A stretch of DNA of 64,000 bases from Chloroflexota bacterium. GTDB taxonomy: Bacteria > Chloroflexota > UBA4733. Positions 1-7,242 of the stretch are shown piece after piece. The stretch spans positions 1-64,000 of the forward strand of contig JAMCTA010000123.1 in assembly GCA_023381895.1 (NCBI GenBank), written 5' to 3'. The notes under the pieces were generated by a model. It did not search any database, was not told the DNA's origin, and was given only the letters and a program-made list of their open reading frames with translations. How positions within the stretch are numbered: position 1 is the stretch's first letter; each line of letters starts with the position of its first letter. The position numbers and the translations under genes were made by a program.

Positions 1-2
1 AG

Positions 3-146
3 TGGATGGACCACGCCTCAGATGCAGCCGAGCTGGCGTTGAGTGACCAGGAGCTAGCTGAGGCCCAGGCGCAGTCCATCACGACGTTCTTCGAGAATGT
101 GCTGAGCACGCTTGTGCTCCACTTTCCTGCCAAGAGACAAGGGTAA
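3..146 (+). CDS. 3' end of an unidentified gene (partial)
   Basis: An open frame enters from the left edge and stops with TAA at 144-146, giving 47 residues of a C-terminus. The visible tail is acidic and helical (it contains DAAELALSDQELAEAQAQ) and ends FPAKRQG. No domain can be recognised from so short a piece. It lies directly upstream of the tRNA-Trp gene on the same strand, and no clear terminator separates them. The call rests only on the open frame and protein-like composition, so the function is unknown. Confidence 0.5.
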   Translation, partial: WMDHASDAAELALSDQELAEAQAQSITTFFENVLSTLVLHFPAKRQG

Positions 147-167
147 CGGTAGGCAAGCCAGCTGGTG

Positions 168-195
168 TTGCAACGCTGCAGCCACCTGTTATCCT
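168..195 (+). promoter_or_regulatory. Possible promoter of the tRNA-Trp gene
   Basis: A TTGCAA hexamer at 168-173 is followed after 16 bp by TATCCT at 190-195. Both match the sigma-70 type consensus at four of six positions. Transcription would begin about 14 bp before the mature tRNA 5' end at 216. This is seen by eye only. Confidence 0.35.
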
Positions 196-215
196 TATGT
201 GCTATCGTGAAGCAG

Positions 216-288
216 AGGAGTGTAGCTCAGTTGGTAGAGCAGCGGTCTCCAAAACCGCTTGTCGCAGGTTCGAGTCCTGTCACTCCTG
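216..288 (+). tRNA. tRNA-Trp (anticodon CCA)
   Basis: A 73-nt cloverleaf is visible. The acceptor arm AGGAGTG (216-222) pairs with CACTCCT (281-287), with G288 as discriminator base. The D arm carries GCTCAGTTGGTAGAGC. The anticodon arm is GCGGT-CTCCAAA-ACCGC, giving anticodon CCA for tryptophan. The T arm loop is TTCGAGT. The 3' CCA is not encoded, since GCT follows. A truncated, frameshifted gene begins immediately downstream, which fits use of this tRNA as an insertion or deletion site, although no second copy of the tRNA 3' end was found in the window. Confidence 0.95.
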
Positions 289-302
289 CTTTATTTTTAC
301 TC

Positions 303-1660
303 TGGTATCGGCCCAAGGACGTGCTGCTGGCGAGTTGGTTCGGTAGCAGCGAGTTAGAGCCAGGCGCCGACGAGGTATGGTCGCTTATGTCTCAGGCAAC
401 AGAAAGCAAGTACCTGCACTTTGTACCGTGGACAACGCCCCAGGATTTGCATGACGCCTTACTGGAGACCCTCGCTAAGGAATTGCCGCTCGGTTCTCAG
501 GATGATAGTGTCGGCTTTGAGGTGTCGCTCGGAGACACAGTATCCAATGGCTATGTGTATTTCAATGTCGGGAGTGCTACGCAGGCCGGGTCGGCGGCGA
601 AAGTGGAGCAATGGCAGATTCTCACGCCGGTGCGCGGTGACAGTTTCGGCGTGACAGAGTTGAACCGCCTGCTCCAACGGCGGTTTCGAGCCAATACTCG
701 CGCGTCGGCCGTCCTACCTGAATACCAGCGCCGTATTCCTCGGCCACTGGGAGCCGAAGAAATCGTCTATGGCGATAAGGTAATGCAGACCGTCTAACGA
801 TGGCCGCCTCCATGCCTTCCCTACGGCGGGCGCGCTGGACTACGTCGCCAATGGCGAGATTGGAATCGTCGTCGGCCAGTTCGGTCGGCACGGAGGCGGT
901 GCGCCGTACTATTCCCATGTAGAGTTTGCCTCACAGCCGGGCTATCGCTACAGCTACAAGCCTGGCGATTTCGAGGATTCCGGCGAGAGCCCGTTGGAGT
1001 TGGCCTACGCTCTCACCATCCACAAGGCGCAAGGCAGTCAGTTCGGTAGGACATTCCTGGTCCTGCCCAAGCATGCACGAATGATGTCACGGGAACTGCT
1101 ATATACCGCACTCACACGGCAACAAAAGCGCGTCGTCGTGCTCCATCAGAGTGATTTGAATGAGCTGAAAGGCTACTCCTCGCCGCAGTACTCGGAAACT
1201 GCCCGCCGGTTGACGAACTTGTTTGCGCCGCCAGCGCCGGTGGAGGTGGAAGGTCACTTTCTGGAGCAAAATCTCATCCACCGAACGACCGACAATCAGC
1301 TCGTCCGTTCCAAGTCGGAAGTGATTATTGCCAACCTCCTGCACGAGCACGGCGTCATGTACGTCCTATGAGCAACTGCTGGCCGCCAACGGTCAAACCC
1401 GCTATCCAGACTTCACGATCGATAATGCCGAGACTGGTCGCAAGGTCTTCTGGGAACACCTTGGTCTCCTGCACCTGCCGGAGTATCAGCAGCGCTGGCA
1501 GCACAAGCTGGAATGGTACAAACAGCAGGACATCCTGCCGTTGGAAGACGCGCCCGAGGGTGGTAGTGGCGGCTTGTTGGTGATAAGCCGCGACGACGAG
1601 CACGGCGCCATCGATGCCGCCGCGATCAAGGCGACCATTGAGAAGGTATTCCCCGGATGA
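303..1660 (+). pseudogene. Decayed C-terminal half of a helicase-like (RecD/UvrD C-terminal type) protein
   Basis: Three successive frames together read as one protein. The first runs from just after the tRNA to a stop at 795-797 (ending GDKVMQTV). The next continues from about 796 to 1371 and includes the motif YALTIHKAQGSQF and then LLYTALTRQQKRVVVLHQ, which are typical of the UvrD/RecD-like C-terminal helicase domain (motifs V-VI). The third carries YEQLLAANGQTRYPDFTIDN and ends at 1660. At least two frameshifts, near 795 and 1368, are therefore needed. The Walker A half is absent: homology starts abruptly beside the tRNA. I infer a gene deleted at its 5' end and then decaying. Sequencing error could explain single frameshifts but not the missing N-terminal half. 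Confidence 0.75.
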
Positions 1661-1791
1661 GCTATGAAGGCATCCACAAGCCCACCTTCACCAACCAACT
1701 CCTGGCCGTCCCGCCGCGGGAGTGGCCGCACATTTTGGACAAGCCGCATCTGCCCGCGAGGGTCGGGCCGGCGAGCATATACGAGGCGTGA
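1657..1791 (+). CDS. Small unidentified protein (44 aa), probably a gene remnant
   Basis: An ATG overlaps the stop of the decayed helicase in an ATGA arrangement and opens a 44-codon frame beginning MSYEGIHKPTFTNQLLAV and ending with TGA at 1789-1791. The 4-bp overlap suggests translational coupling in the ancestral operon. The product resembles the N-terminal start of a longer protein rather than a complete small protein, and the methyltransferase gene begins only 24 bp later. No domain is recognised. I regard it as a fragment left by the rearrangement that produced the pseudogene upstream. Confidence 0.35.
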   Translation: MSYEGIHKPTFTNQLLAVPPREWPHILDKPHLPARVGPASIYEA

Positions 1792-1815
1792 GGACAGCGC
1801 AAATGAGGCGGCACA

Positions 1816-2436
1816 ATGGGTACTGAGACCAAGGGACACCCCTGGTTCGCGGCGCTCTACGATCCTCTCAACCGCTTGGGGGACCGCAAGGTGATGGGAC
1901 CGCTGCGTCAGCGCACTGCCGGCGCAGCGAGGGGGTGCGTGTTGGAGATCGGTGCCGGTACGGGGGCCAACCTTCCCTATTACCAGTTGGTGGAACGCCT
2001 CGTTGCTACCGACCCAGACCCGTTCATGCTGCGGCGGGCAACGAAGCGGGCGCGGGAGATGCGACTGGACGTCGAGCTTTGCCGATGTGCTGCCGAATCT
2101 CTGCCCTTTGCCGGCGCTTCCTTCGACACCGTGGTCGCCACTTTGGTGTTGTGTAGCGTGACCGACCAGGCACGGGCGCTGATGGAGGTGCGGCGAGTCC
2201 TCAAACCGGACGGCACCTTTCGCTTCATCGAGCACGTACGTGCCGACGATGGCCTCGTTGCGCACTTCCAGGATCTGCTAACGCCTGCGTGGCGCCGGCT
2301 CGGTGCTGGCTGTCACCTCAACCGCTCCACCCTCGACAGTATCAGAGCAGCAAATCTCCGGATCGTTGAGACGCAGCGGCTGAGATCGCCGATGCCCCTG
2401 CTCCCGTTTGTCACCGGCCTGGCTGTGCCGGGGTAA
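1816..2436 (+). CDS. Class I SAM-dependent methyltransferase (UbiE/PMT-like)
   Basis: The 206-residue protein has the Rossmann-fold methyltransferase signature. Motif I is VLEIGAGTGANLPYY (residues about 43-57). The acidic ribose-binding position is in VATDPDPFM. Motif II lies around SFDTVVATLVLCSV, and the post-motif is VLKPDGTFRFIEHVRA. Such small Methyltransf_11 enzymes act on lipids, quinones or small acceptors including thiols and metalloids, so the substrate cannot be named. The ATG start follows the pseudogene region by a short gap, and the gene opens the GC-rich metal/redox block. It may act on a redox- or metal-related substrate, but that is context only. Confidence 0.85.
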   Translation: MGTETKGHPWFAALYDPLNRLGDRKVMGPLRQRTAGAARGCVLEIGAGTGANLPYYQLVERLVATDPDPFMLRRATKRAREMRLDVELCRCAAESLPFAGASFDTVVATLVLCSVTDQARALMEVRRVLKPDGTFRFIEHVRADDGLVAHFQDLLTPAWRRLGAGCHLNRSTLDSIRAANLRIVETQRLRSPMPLLPFVTGLAVPG

Positions 2437-2490
2437 AGGTCGCCCCCCATCCTGGTCGCCAATCCTCACATCGGTACGGGTCGCTCCGTT

Positions 2491-2522
2491 TGCTACGACC
2501 GCTCATGGTACGATCACTACAG
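2491..2522 (+). promoter_or_regulatory. Copy 1 of a 32-bp element shared by two redox operons
   Basis: The sequence reads TGCTACGA-N6-ATGGTACGAT-N3-TACAG, and the same arrangement recurs at 10033-10064. Twenty-three positions are in identical blocks at identical spacing. Here the TACA core is flanked by TCAC and GTGA arms. It sits 95 bp upstream of the selenoredoxin start codon, and TACGAT could serve as a -10 box. A shared operator or promoter for the two redox operons is inferred. The BlaI-type repressor encoded at 4502 is one candidate binder. Confidence 0.55.
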
Positions 2523-2617
2523 TGAATCACCCAGCCGGGACGCACCGACACCGACGCAATGAGACCGGCAGGTGGCGCTGGAGCGCTTCGATGGTTGCGC
2601 AGTAGGGGGCGAGGCAG

Positions 2618-3226
2618 ATGGCGAGCAAAACGACGATGCGAGTAACCCGTGGCGCTCGCAGCCGGTCGCGGCGGTGGCTCTGGGCTAGTCTGGTCGGCGT
2701 GATCGTGGTCGTCATCGTCGCCTTCGGCCTCGTGGTGAGCCATTCCGGCGGCGCCGTTGTCGGCACGGCCCTCGGCACGGCCGTCTCCAACGTGGCGCTG
2801 CCCTCGACCGCCGGACATCCAATCTCGCTTGCCGACTATCGCGGGCGGAAAGTCGTGCTCTACTTCTACGAGGGTTCAACTTGAGGGGCGTGCCAGCAGC
2901 AGCTCGTGCAGCTGCAACAGGATCTGCCAACTATCCACGGCCTGAACGCGACAGTGCTCGCCGTGAGCGTCGATCCCGTCGCCACCTCCCAATCGGTGGT
3001 GCAGCAGTTACACCTCGCCTTCCCGATCCTGCAAGACACCGATCACCAACTGGGCTCGGCGCTGGGCGACTTCAGGATCGCCGGCGGGATGGACATGGGG
3101 CCAGTGGATAACCACGCGATCTTTATCATCGGCCCACAAGGTACGGTGGTCTGGAAGCAACTCGCCCCCGACACCATGCACGTGCCGGACGCCTCGGTCA
3201 TTGCTGCTCTCAAACAGGCGGCCTGA
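2618..3226 (+). CDS. Membrane-anchored AhpC/TSA-type redoxin, probable selenoprotein (UGA at codon 89)
   Basis: Read through one in-frame TGA (2882-2884), this is a 202-residue protein. It has a basic N-terminus, one membrane segment (about residues 19-43), then a thioredoxin-fold redoxin domain facing outside the membrane. The core reads GRKVVLYFYEGST-U-GACQQQL, so the TGA falls exactly at the first position of the catalytic CxxC, giving Sec89-Gly-Ala-Cys92. The frame continues without interruption through typical peroxiredoxin features (TVLAVSVDP, FPILQDTDHQLG, HAIFIIGPQGTVVWKQ) to the true stop at 3226. A 6-bp hairpin starts 14 nt after the TGA. The expected role is thiol-disulfide exchange or peroxide reduction. 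A simple Cys-to-stop mutation is the alternative, but the intact downstream frame argues against it. It overlaps the next gene by one base (TGATG). Confidence 0.75.
2885..2921 (+). promoter_or_regulatory. Candidate bacterial SECIS hairpin after the in-frame UGA
   Basis: Immediately after the TGA, GCAGCT (2899-2904) pairs perfectly with AGCTGC (2910-2915) around the 5-nt loop CGTGC. The loop starts 20 nt after the TGA and has G-U near its 5' side, the feature SelB recognises in known bacterial SECIS loops. Position and shape fit the known bacterial pattern. The pairing is seen in the sequence; its function is inferred. Confidence 0.55.
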
Positions 3227-3489
3227 TGGAGACGATTCAAGTCGCCTTGCTCACCGCCGAGGGTTGCCACTACTGCGCTCACGCCCGACGGCTCTTGGAG
3301 CGTCTCAAGGGTGAGTGGCCGTTGGTCGTGGAGGAAGTGCCGCTGGAAACGCCAGAGGGAGCGGCCATGGCGCTGCGGGATGTGATTGCCTTCCCGCCGG
3401 GCGTCTATCTGAACGGCGCGCTCTTCGGCTACGGGCGGCTGTCGGAGGGAAAGTTACGTCGACGCCTCGGGGAGTTGACCCGCCCATGA
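3226..3489 (+). CDS. Glutaredoxin/thioredoxin-like small protein with CxxC
   Basis: This 87-residue protein opens METIQVALLTAEGCHYCAHA, with a CHYC redox motif at residues 14-17 in the place expected for glutaredoxins and NrdH-like thioredoxins, and later has the cis-proline region AFPPGVYLNGALFGYG. It has no signal peptide, so it is probably cytoplasmic. It is coupled to the selenoredoxin (stop and start overlap as TGATG) and its 3' end overlaps the CcdA gene start. The three genes probably form one redox relay: cytoplasmic thiol reductant, CcdA across the membrane, then the outward-facing redoxin. That pathway is inferred from family knowledge and gene order. Confidence 0.8.
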   Translation: METIQVALLTAEGCHYCAHARRLLERLKGEWPLVVEEVPLETPEGAAMALRDVIAFPPGVYLNGALFGYGRLSEGKLRRRLGELTRP

Positions 3490-4445
3490 ACGCCCTGATC
3501 TACAGCAGTTCGGTCGTCGCCGCCTTCTTGGGCGGCATCCTGGCGCTGTTCGCTCCCTGCTGTATCGTCTCTCTCATGCCAGCCTACCTGGCGGCGGCGC
3601 TCCGGCGGGGCGGCTGGCAGTTGGCCACAATGACGCTGCTCTTCTCGGCCGGCGTGGCGCTTGTGCTCTTGCCCATCGTGCTCGGCATCGGCGCACTCAG
3701 CCAGGTGCTCGGCACGTACCATCGCGAGCTGTACTTTGTGGTCGGCCTGCTGCTGACGCTGCTCGGCCTGTTCGCCCTGAGCGGTCGCGGCTGGATGCTG
3801 CCCTTGCCGATGCTCTCGACGCCGGCACGGGCGGGACAGAGAGACGCCGGTGGCGTCCTACTCCTGGGTGTTGTCTCCGGCCTCGCCGGCTCCTGTTGCG
3901 CGCCGGTGCTGGTGGGCGTGCTGGCGCTGACGGCGCTCTCGCCATCGTTGTTGACGGCGGCCGGCCTCGGGCTGGCCTACGTCTTCGGCATGGTGTTCCC
4001 CTTGCTGCTGGCGGCGGCCCTCTGGGAACGGCTAGGATTGGATCAGCGGACGCTCAGTCGCCTGGGGGCGCGCCGGTTTGCCTTCAGCGCCTGGTCGGCC
4101 AAGGTCACCGACGCGGTGGCTGGCCTGATGTTCCTTACCATGGGCATCTTGGCCTTGTACCTAGCCTTCAGCGGCCAGAGCACCTACACGCCGGACTTCC
4201 TGCTGGCGTTCAACCACTGGGCCTCCGGTCTCCTGGCCGACGTCGCCCTCCGCCTGCAAGGCGTGCCGCTCGTCCTCCAGGGCGCCGGGTTGCTGCTCAT
4301 CGCCGTCGCGGTGGTCCGGTTCTCCTGGAGACGACCGGCGCAGCGGCTCGCCGCCGTTCCGTCCGGGGAAGCCGGCGCGTTAGCGGCGGCAGGCAAATCG
4401 TCTGAGGACGATGGCAATCGGGCCATGGCGCCTGGCATCCGCTAG
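3486..4445 (+). CDS. ccdA: CcdA/DsbD-type transmembrane thiol-electron transporter
   Basis: The ATG at 3486 overlaps the preceding gene by 4 bp and gives 319 residues with about six hydrophobic helices. It carries the family motifs ALFAPCCIVSLMPAYL near the N-terminus and GSCCAPVLVG about 150 residues later. The paired cysteines in the first and fourth helices are the usual residues that carry electrons from cytoplasmic thioredoxin to outside thiol proteins. The C-terminus (about 70 residues past the last conserved helix, with one more hydrophobic stretch) is longer than in the smallest CcdA proteins. Its likely client is the redoxin encoded two genes upstream. Confidence 0.88.
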   Translation: MNALIYSSSVVAAFLGGILALFAPCCIVSLMPAYLAAALRRGGWQLATMTLLFSAGVALVLLPIVLGIGALSQVLGTYHRELYFVVGLLLTLLGLFALSGRGWMLPLPMLSTPARAGQRDAGGVLLLGVVSGLAGSCCAPVLVGVLALTALSPSLLTAAGLGLAYVFGMVFPLLLAAALWERLGLDQRTLSRLGARRFAFSAWSAKVTDAVAGLMFLTMGILALYLAFSGQSTYTPDFLLAFNHWASGLLADVALRLQGVPLVLQGAGLLLIAVAVVRFSWRRPAQRLAAVPSGEAGALAAAGKSSEDDGNRAMAPGIR

Positions 4446-4501
4446 GCGACCGAGCGCAGGCGGAGCGCTGCGATGACCCGCAAGAGCCTGGAGGGGGTGG
4501 C

Positions 4502-4942
4502 ATGGAACCTGAACTGGCTATCGGGACCTTTCGTCCAGACCGGCCGGGTGTCCGCAAGGTGCTCGGCGACCTGGAAGCCGAGATCATGGAGTTGATCTGG
4601 GCTCGCCCGGTTGGTCAGGGTACCACGGTCCGTGAGGTCTTCGAGGCGCTGTACGAGCGCCGGCGCCTCGCTTACACCACGGTGATGAACACCATGACGC
4701 GCCTGGCGCGGAAGCGTCTGTTGCGCGCCGAGAAGGCCGACCAGGCCTACGTCTACTTCCCCAACTTCACTCAGGAGGAGTTCATCGCGCGCTTCGTCGG
4801 CCGGATTCTGGAAGACCTGGTCCTGAGCTTCGGCGGCGCCGTGAGCCGCGAACTGGAGCAGATGAGCGATCCAGCAATGCGGCGGCGCGCTGAGCAACTG
4901 CTGGCGGAGTTGGAGCGGCGACGGACAGCGGAGGAAGCCTGA
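4502..4942 (+). CDS. BlaI/MecI/CopY-family transcriptional repressor
   Basis: The 146-residue protein has the winged-helix domain of the penicillinase repressor family: GDLEAEIMELIWARP at the N-terminus, the recognition-helix region RRLAYTTVMNTMTRLARKRL, and a helical dimerisation C-terminus. Family members bind dyads built on TACA/TGTA and are inactivated by cleavage (BlaI, MecI) or by copper binding (CopY). The CopY C-terminal CxCx4CxC copper site is absent. It overlaps the M56 peptidase gene by one base (TGATG), the classic repressor/sensor-protease arrangement. No beta-lactamase is in the window, so the regulon is probably the redox/metal genes around it. Confidence 0.9.
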   Translation: MEPELAIGTFRPDRPGVRKVLGDLEAEIMELIWARPVGQGTTVREVFEALYERRRLAYTTVMNTMTRLARKRLLRAEKADQAYVYFPNFTQEEFIARFVGRILEDLVLSFGGAVSRELEQMSDPAMRRRAEQLLAELERRRTAEEA

Positions 4943-5910
4943 TGCCGTTCCTCATCGTCCTTGCTAGCCTGGTGGTCGTCACGCTGCTGGGTGACGCGGC
5001 GCTCCGGACCTCCTGGGCAAGTCGCTATCCACAGTTGCCGCTCGCCGTGCTTGCCGCGCCGCTAGCCAGCCTGGGTCTGGGCGTGTGGATGCTGGCGGCG
5101 TTCGGTCGCTCGGTGTGCTGGCTCGGCGCGCCGCCCCTTGCTGCGCTGCTGAATCTGGCGCTGCCACTGGGCATGGGGCTGGTGGCGTCGGGAGCGCTTG
5201 TTCTGGCGCTGGTCCGCCTCGGCCTCCTCTGGCGACTGACGGCGCGCGGGAGCCTCCCCATACCGTCCACGCTCCAGACGAGCGTCGGCGGCATCGCCCG
5301 CCGGTTTGGGATCGCGGCGCCGCTGTTGCTCCTTACTCCTTCCCATCAGCCCCAGGCGCTCGTCTGTGGCTGGCCGGGCGGCCGTCCTCGGTTACTGCTC
5401 TCCACCTGGATAGTCGCCCGTCTCGACGCGCGCGAGCTGGAAGGGGTGCTGGCGCACGAGCTGGCCCACCTCGCTCGCCGGGATCACGCATTCGTCTGGC
5501 TGGTCGTGCTGCTGCGGGACGCCTTCTGGTACCTGCCGAGCAGCCGGGTCGCCTTCCGCCGGCTCCGGTACCAGCAGGAGCTGGCCTGCGACGACTTAGC
5601 CGTGGGCGTGACCGGCCGGCCGCTGGCGCTGGCGAGCGCCCTGGCGAAGGTGTGGCAGGCGGCGCTTGGCCCGCGACTGCTGCCGGCGACAGGAGTAGGG
5701 CTGGCCGGCGCGCACGCCGATATCGAAGGGCGCGTCCGGCGCTTGATGGAGGGCAGGCAACTATTGGTCGGAGATGCTGGCCGTCAGCCGGGACCGCTCG
5801 CGCGCGCCGGGGGGGCGGCCGTGGCCGTCCTCGGCTTGCAGAGCATGAACCTGGCGCTGCTGCTTGCGCCGATGGGCTGCGGGTCGCTCCTCCATATGCT
5901 CGGTTGGTAA
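4942..5910 (+). CDS. M56-family (BlaR1/MecR1-like) membrane zinc metallopeptidase
   Basis: The 322-residue protein has several N-terminal membrane helices and the gluzincin motif VLAHELAHLARRDHAF, with HExxH at about residues 171-175, followed by the downstream ligand region QQELACDDLAV. It ends shortly after one more hydrophobic segment and lacks the extracellular penicillin-binding sensor domain of BlaR1. Family knowledge suggests it cleaves, or triggers cleavage of, the BlaI-like repressor encoded just upstream. The signal it senses is unknown. Its position inside a thiol/copper operon suggests redox or metal stress rather than beta-lactams. Confidence 0.87.
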   Translation: MPFLIVLASLVVVTLLGDAALRTSWASRYPQLPLAVLAAPLASLGLGVWMLAAFGRSVCWLGAPPLAALLNLALPLGMGLVASGALVLALVRLGLLWRLTARGSLPIPSTLQTSVGGIARRFGIAAPLLLLTPSHQPQALVCGWPGGRPRLLLSTWIVARLDARELEGVLAHELAHLARRDHAFVWLVVLLRDAFWYLPSSRVAFRRLRYQQELACDDLAVGVTGRPLALASALAKVWQAALGPRLLPATGVGLAGAHADIEGRVRRLMEGRQLLVGDAGRQPGPLARAGGAAVAVLGLQSMNLALLLAPMGCGSLLHMLGW

Positions 5911-5916
5911 GCGAGC

Positions 5917-6027
5917 GTGCGAAAGGAGTTGGCGCTATGCTATGCACTTCGCCACGACCTGCTAGACGTATTTGGGCAGTCCCCGCTGTCGGAAACCACA
6001 CGGGCGCTGCTTGATGTCGTTGGATAG
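5917..6027 (+). CDS. Possible micro-ORF (36 aa), unidentified
   Basis: A GTG seven bases after the M56 stop opens a 36-codon frame ending TAG at 6025-6027. The translation (containing LALCYALRHDLLDVFGQ) looks protein-like. A competing ATG frame at 5938 has the better ribosome site (AAAGGAG) but yields an arginine/proline-rich 25-mer. It could be a remnant of a longer gene. The rest of 5911-6190 shows nothing clear. Confidence 0.2.
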   Translation: MRKELALCYALRHDLLDVFGQSPLSETTRALLDVVG

Positions 6028-6190
6028 GAGCGGTGTAGCGCCGTGAGTCCTGCCCGCCCGCGTCGTGCCGCTCATCCGGGAGCAATCCGCCTAGCGGTGG
6101 TGGGAGTGGCGAGTGGGGAGCAGCCGCCCTGTTTCGATGTGAATGGCCGCTCGAACGTTGGAGCGTCGCTGCCTTTAGGAGGGCGAAAAC

Positions 6191-6721
6191 ATGGACATGC
6201 TGAAGTGCTGTTTGAACTGGAAGGTGTTGGTCGGTCTGGGGGCAGTCGCAGTGGGGGTTCTGGTCGTGGAACCCCAGATCTTCTGGTCGGCGTTGCCAAC
6301 CCTGGCGGTCCTGATCTGCCCCTTGTCTATGGGGCTCATGATGTTCGGCATGGGGAAGATGGGCGGAATGAACAACCAGGGCGCCCAGTCCGGCGCCGGG
6401 ACGACGTACTCCTGTCCGATGCACCCGGAGGTTCGCAGCGACCGCCCGGGGAAGTGCTCCGAGTGCGGCATGAATCTGGTGCCGATGACGCCTCCGAAGC
6501 AGGCTCAGGCGATGCCGTCCGGGGAAAGCATGGCTGCGTTGTCTCGTGAGGAGCAGCTCGCGCAATTGCGGGCCCAGCTTGACAGCGTCCGCGAACAGCA
6601 GGCGGCGCTGACGCGCCAGGTGGAAGAGCTTGACACCTCCGAGGCCGTTCCGTCCAATTGGGCAGTCCGAGAGGCGGAGCAGGTCGCACGGGCCACCAAT
6701 AAGGCCGCCCAGCGCAAGTAG
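6191..6721 (+). CDS. Membrane protein with heavy-metal-binding domain (HMBD)
   Basis: The 176-residue protein starts MDMLKCCLNWKVLVGLGAVA after a strong ribosome site (AGGAGGGCG). It has two hydrophobic segments (about residues 13-27 and 34-54), then a YSCPMHPEVRSD...GKCSECGMNLVP module at about residues 75-100. This is the Cys/His/Met heavy-metal-binding domain found at the N-termini of copper ATPases and on CusB-like adaptors. After it comes a predicted coiled coil rich in Gln and Glu (EEQLAQLRAQLDSVREQQAA). The domain probably binds Cu(I), Ag or Hg at the membrane surface. As a stand-alone membrane protein it could be a metal store or sensor for the two-component system downstream. Confidence 0.85.
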   Translation: MDMLKCCLNWKVLVGLGAVAVGVLVVEPQIFWSALPTLAVLICPLSMGLMMFGMGKMGGMNNQGAQSGAGTTYSCPMHPEVRSDRPGKCSECGMNLVPMTPPKQAQAMPSGESMAALSREEQLAQLRAQLDSVREQQAALTRQVEELDTSEAVPSNWAVREAEQVARATNKAAQRK

Positions 6722-6892
6722 TCGAACGAGGCGGGACGGCACCTTGCGCCGACCTTGACCGGGCGAGCACGATCCGTTGACCTTCACCTGTCATACTGAT
6801 TGCACTCCTGCCACCGGGAGTCGTTCGCCCCGCCTGAATGCTGGCATTTGGGATGCAGTCGAGGATTGCACGCACCAATAGCGAACCTGCCG

Positions 6893-7174
6893 ATGACGCG
6901 CGAGTTGGGAGGTTTCGGCAAGATGGGCGGATTCGGTTCCGGCTATGGCATGATGGGCTGGGGATGGCTGGTGATGGTCATCGGCTTCCTGGCCATGGTC
7001 GCCGTCATCGTGGCGGTCGTTCTCGTGGTGGTCTGGCTCGTGCGGGCACTGACCGGTTCGCCGAGCACCGGCATGGAGCGCGAAACGCCGATGGAGATCC
7101 TGCGGCGGCGCCTGGCCGCCGGGGAGATCAGCCACGACGAGCACGAGCGGATGCGGCAAACATTGGAGCGCTAG
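6893..7174 (+). CDS. Small membrane protein with C-terminal SHOCT domain
   Basis: Starting at ATG 6893 the product has 93 residues. It has a Gly/Met-rich N-terminus (GGFGKMGGFGSGYGMMGWGW), one long membrane helix and the SHOCT motif TPMEILRRRLAAGEISHDEH at the end. SHOCT proteins are short C-terminal oligomerisation or binding modules common in metal-stress operons, where they often accompany HMBD proteins and copper exporters. The Met/Gly-rich stretch could hold copper loosely. In-frame upstream starts (from 6800) would add a Cys-rich stretch, so the start is uncertain. It lies between the HMBD gene and the response regulator on the same strand. Confidence 0.75.
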   Translation: MTRELGGFGKMGGFGSGYGMMGWGWLVMVIGFLAMVAVIVAVVLVVVWLVRALTGSPSTGMERETPMEILRRRLAAGEISHDEHERMRQTLER

Positions 7175-7242
7175 CAGATGCGCCAACGGCGGTCGGGCGG
7201 GCGCTTGGGGCGAGCGACCGTGCGGTGCGGGAAGGTACCAAC

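Noticed and set aside
2882..2884. TGA in the redoxin as a true stop giving two small genes
   Set aside because: It would separate the redoxin's active-site Cys from its fold, and no ribosome site or good start lies just downstream to restart translation.
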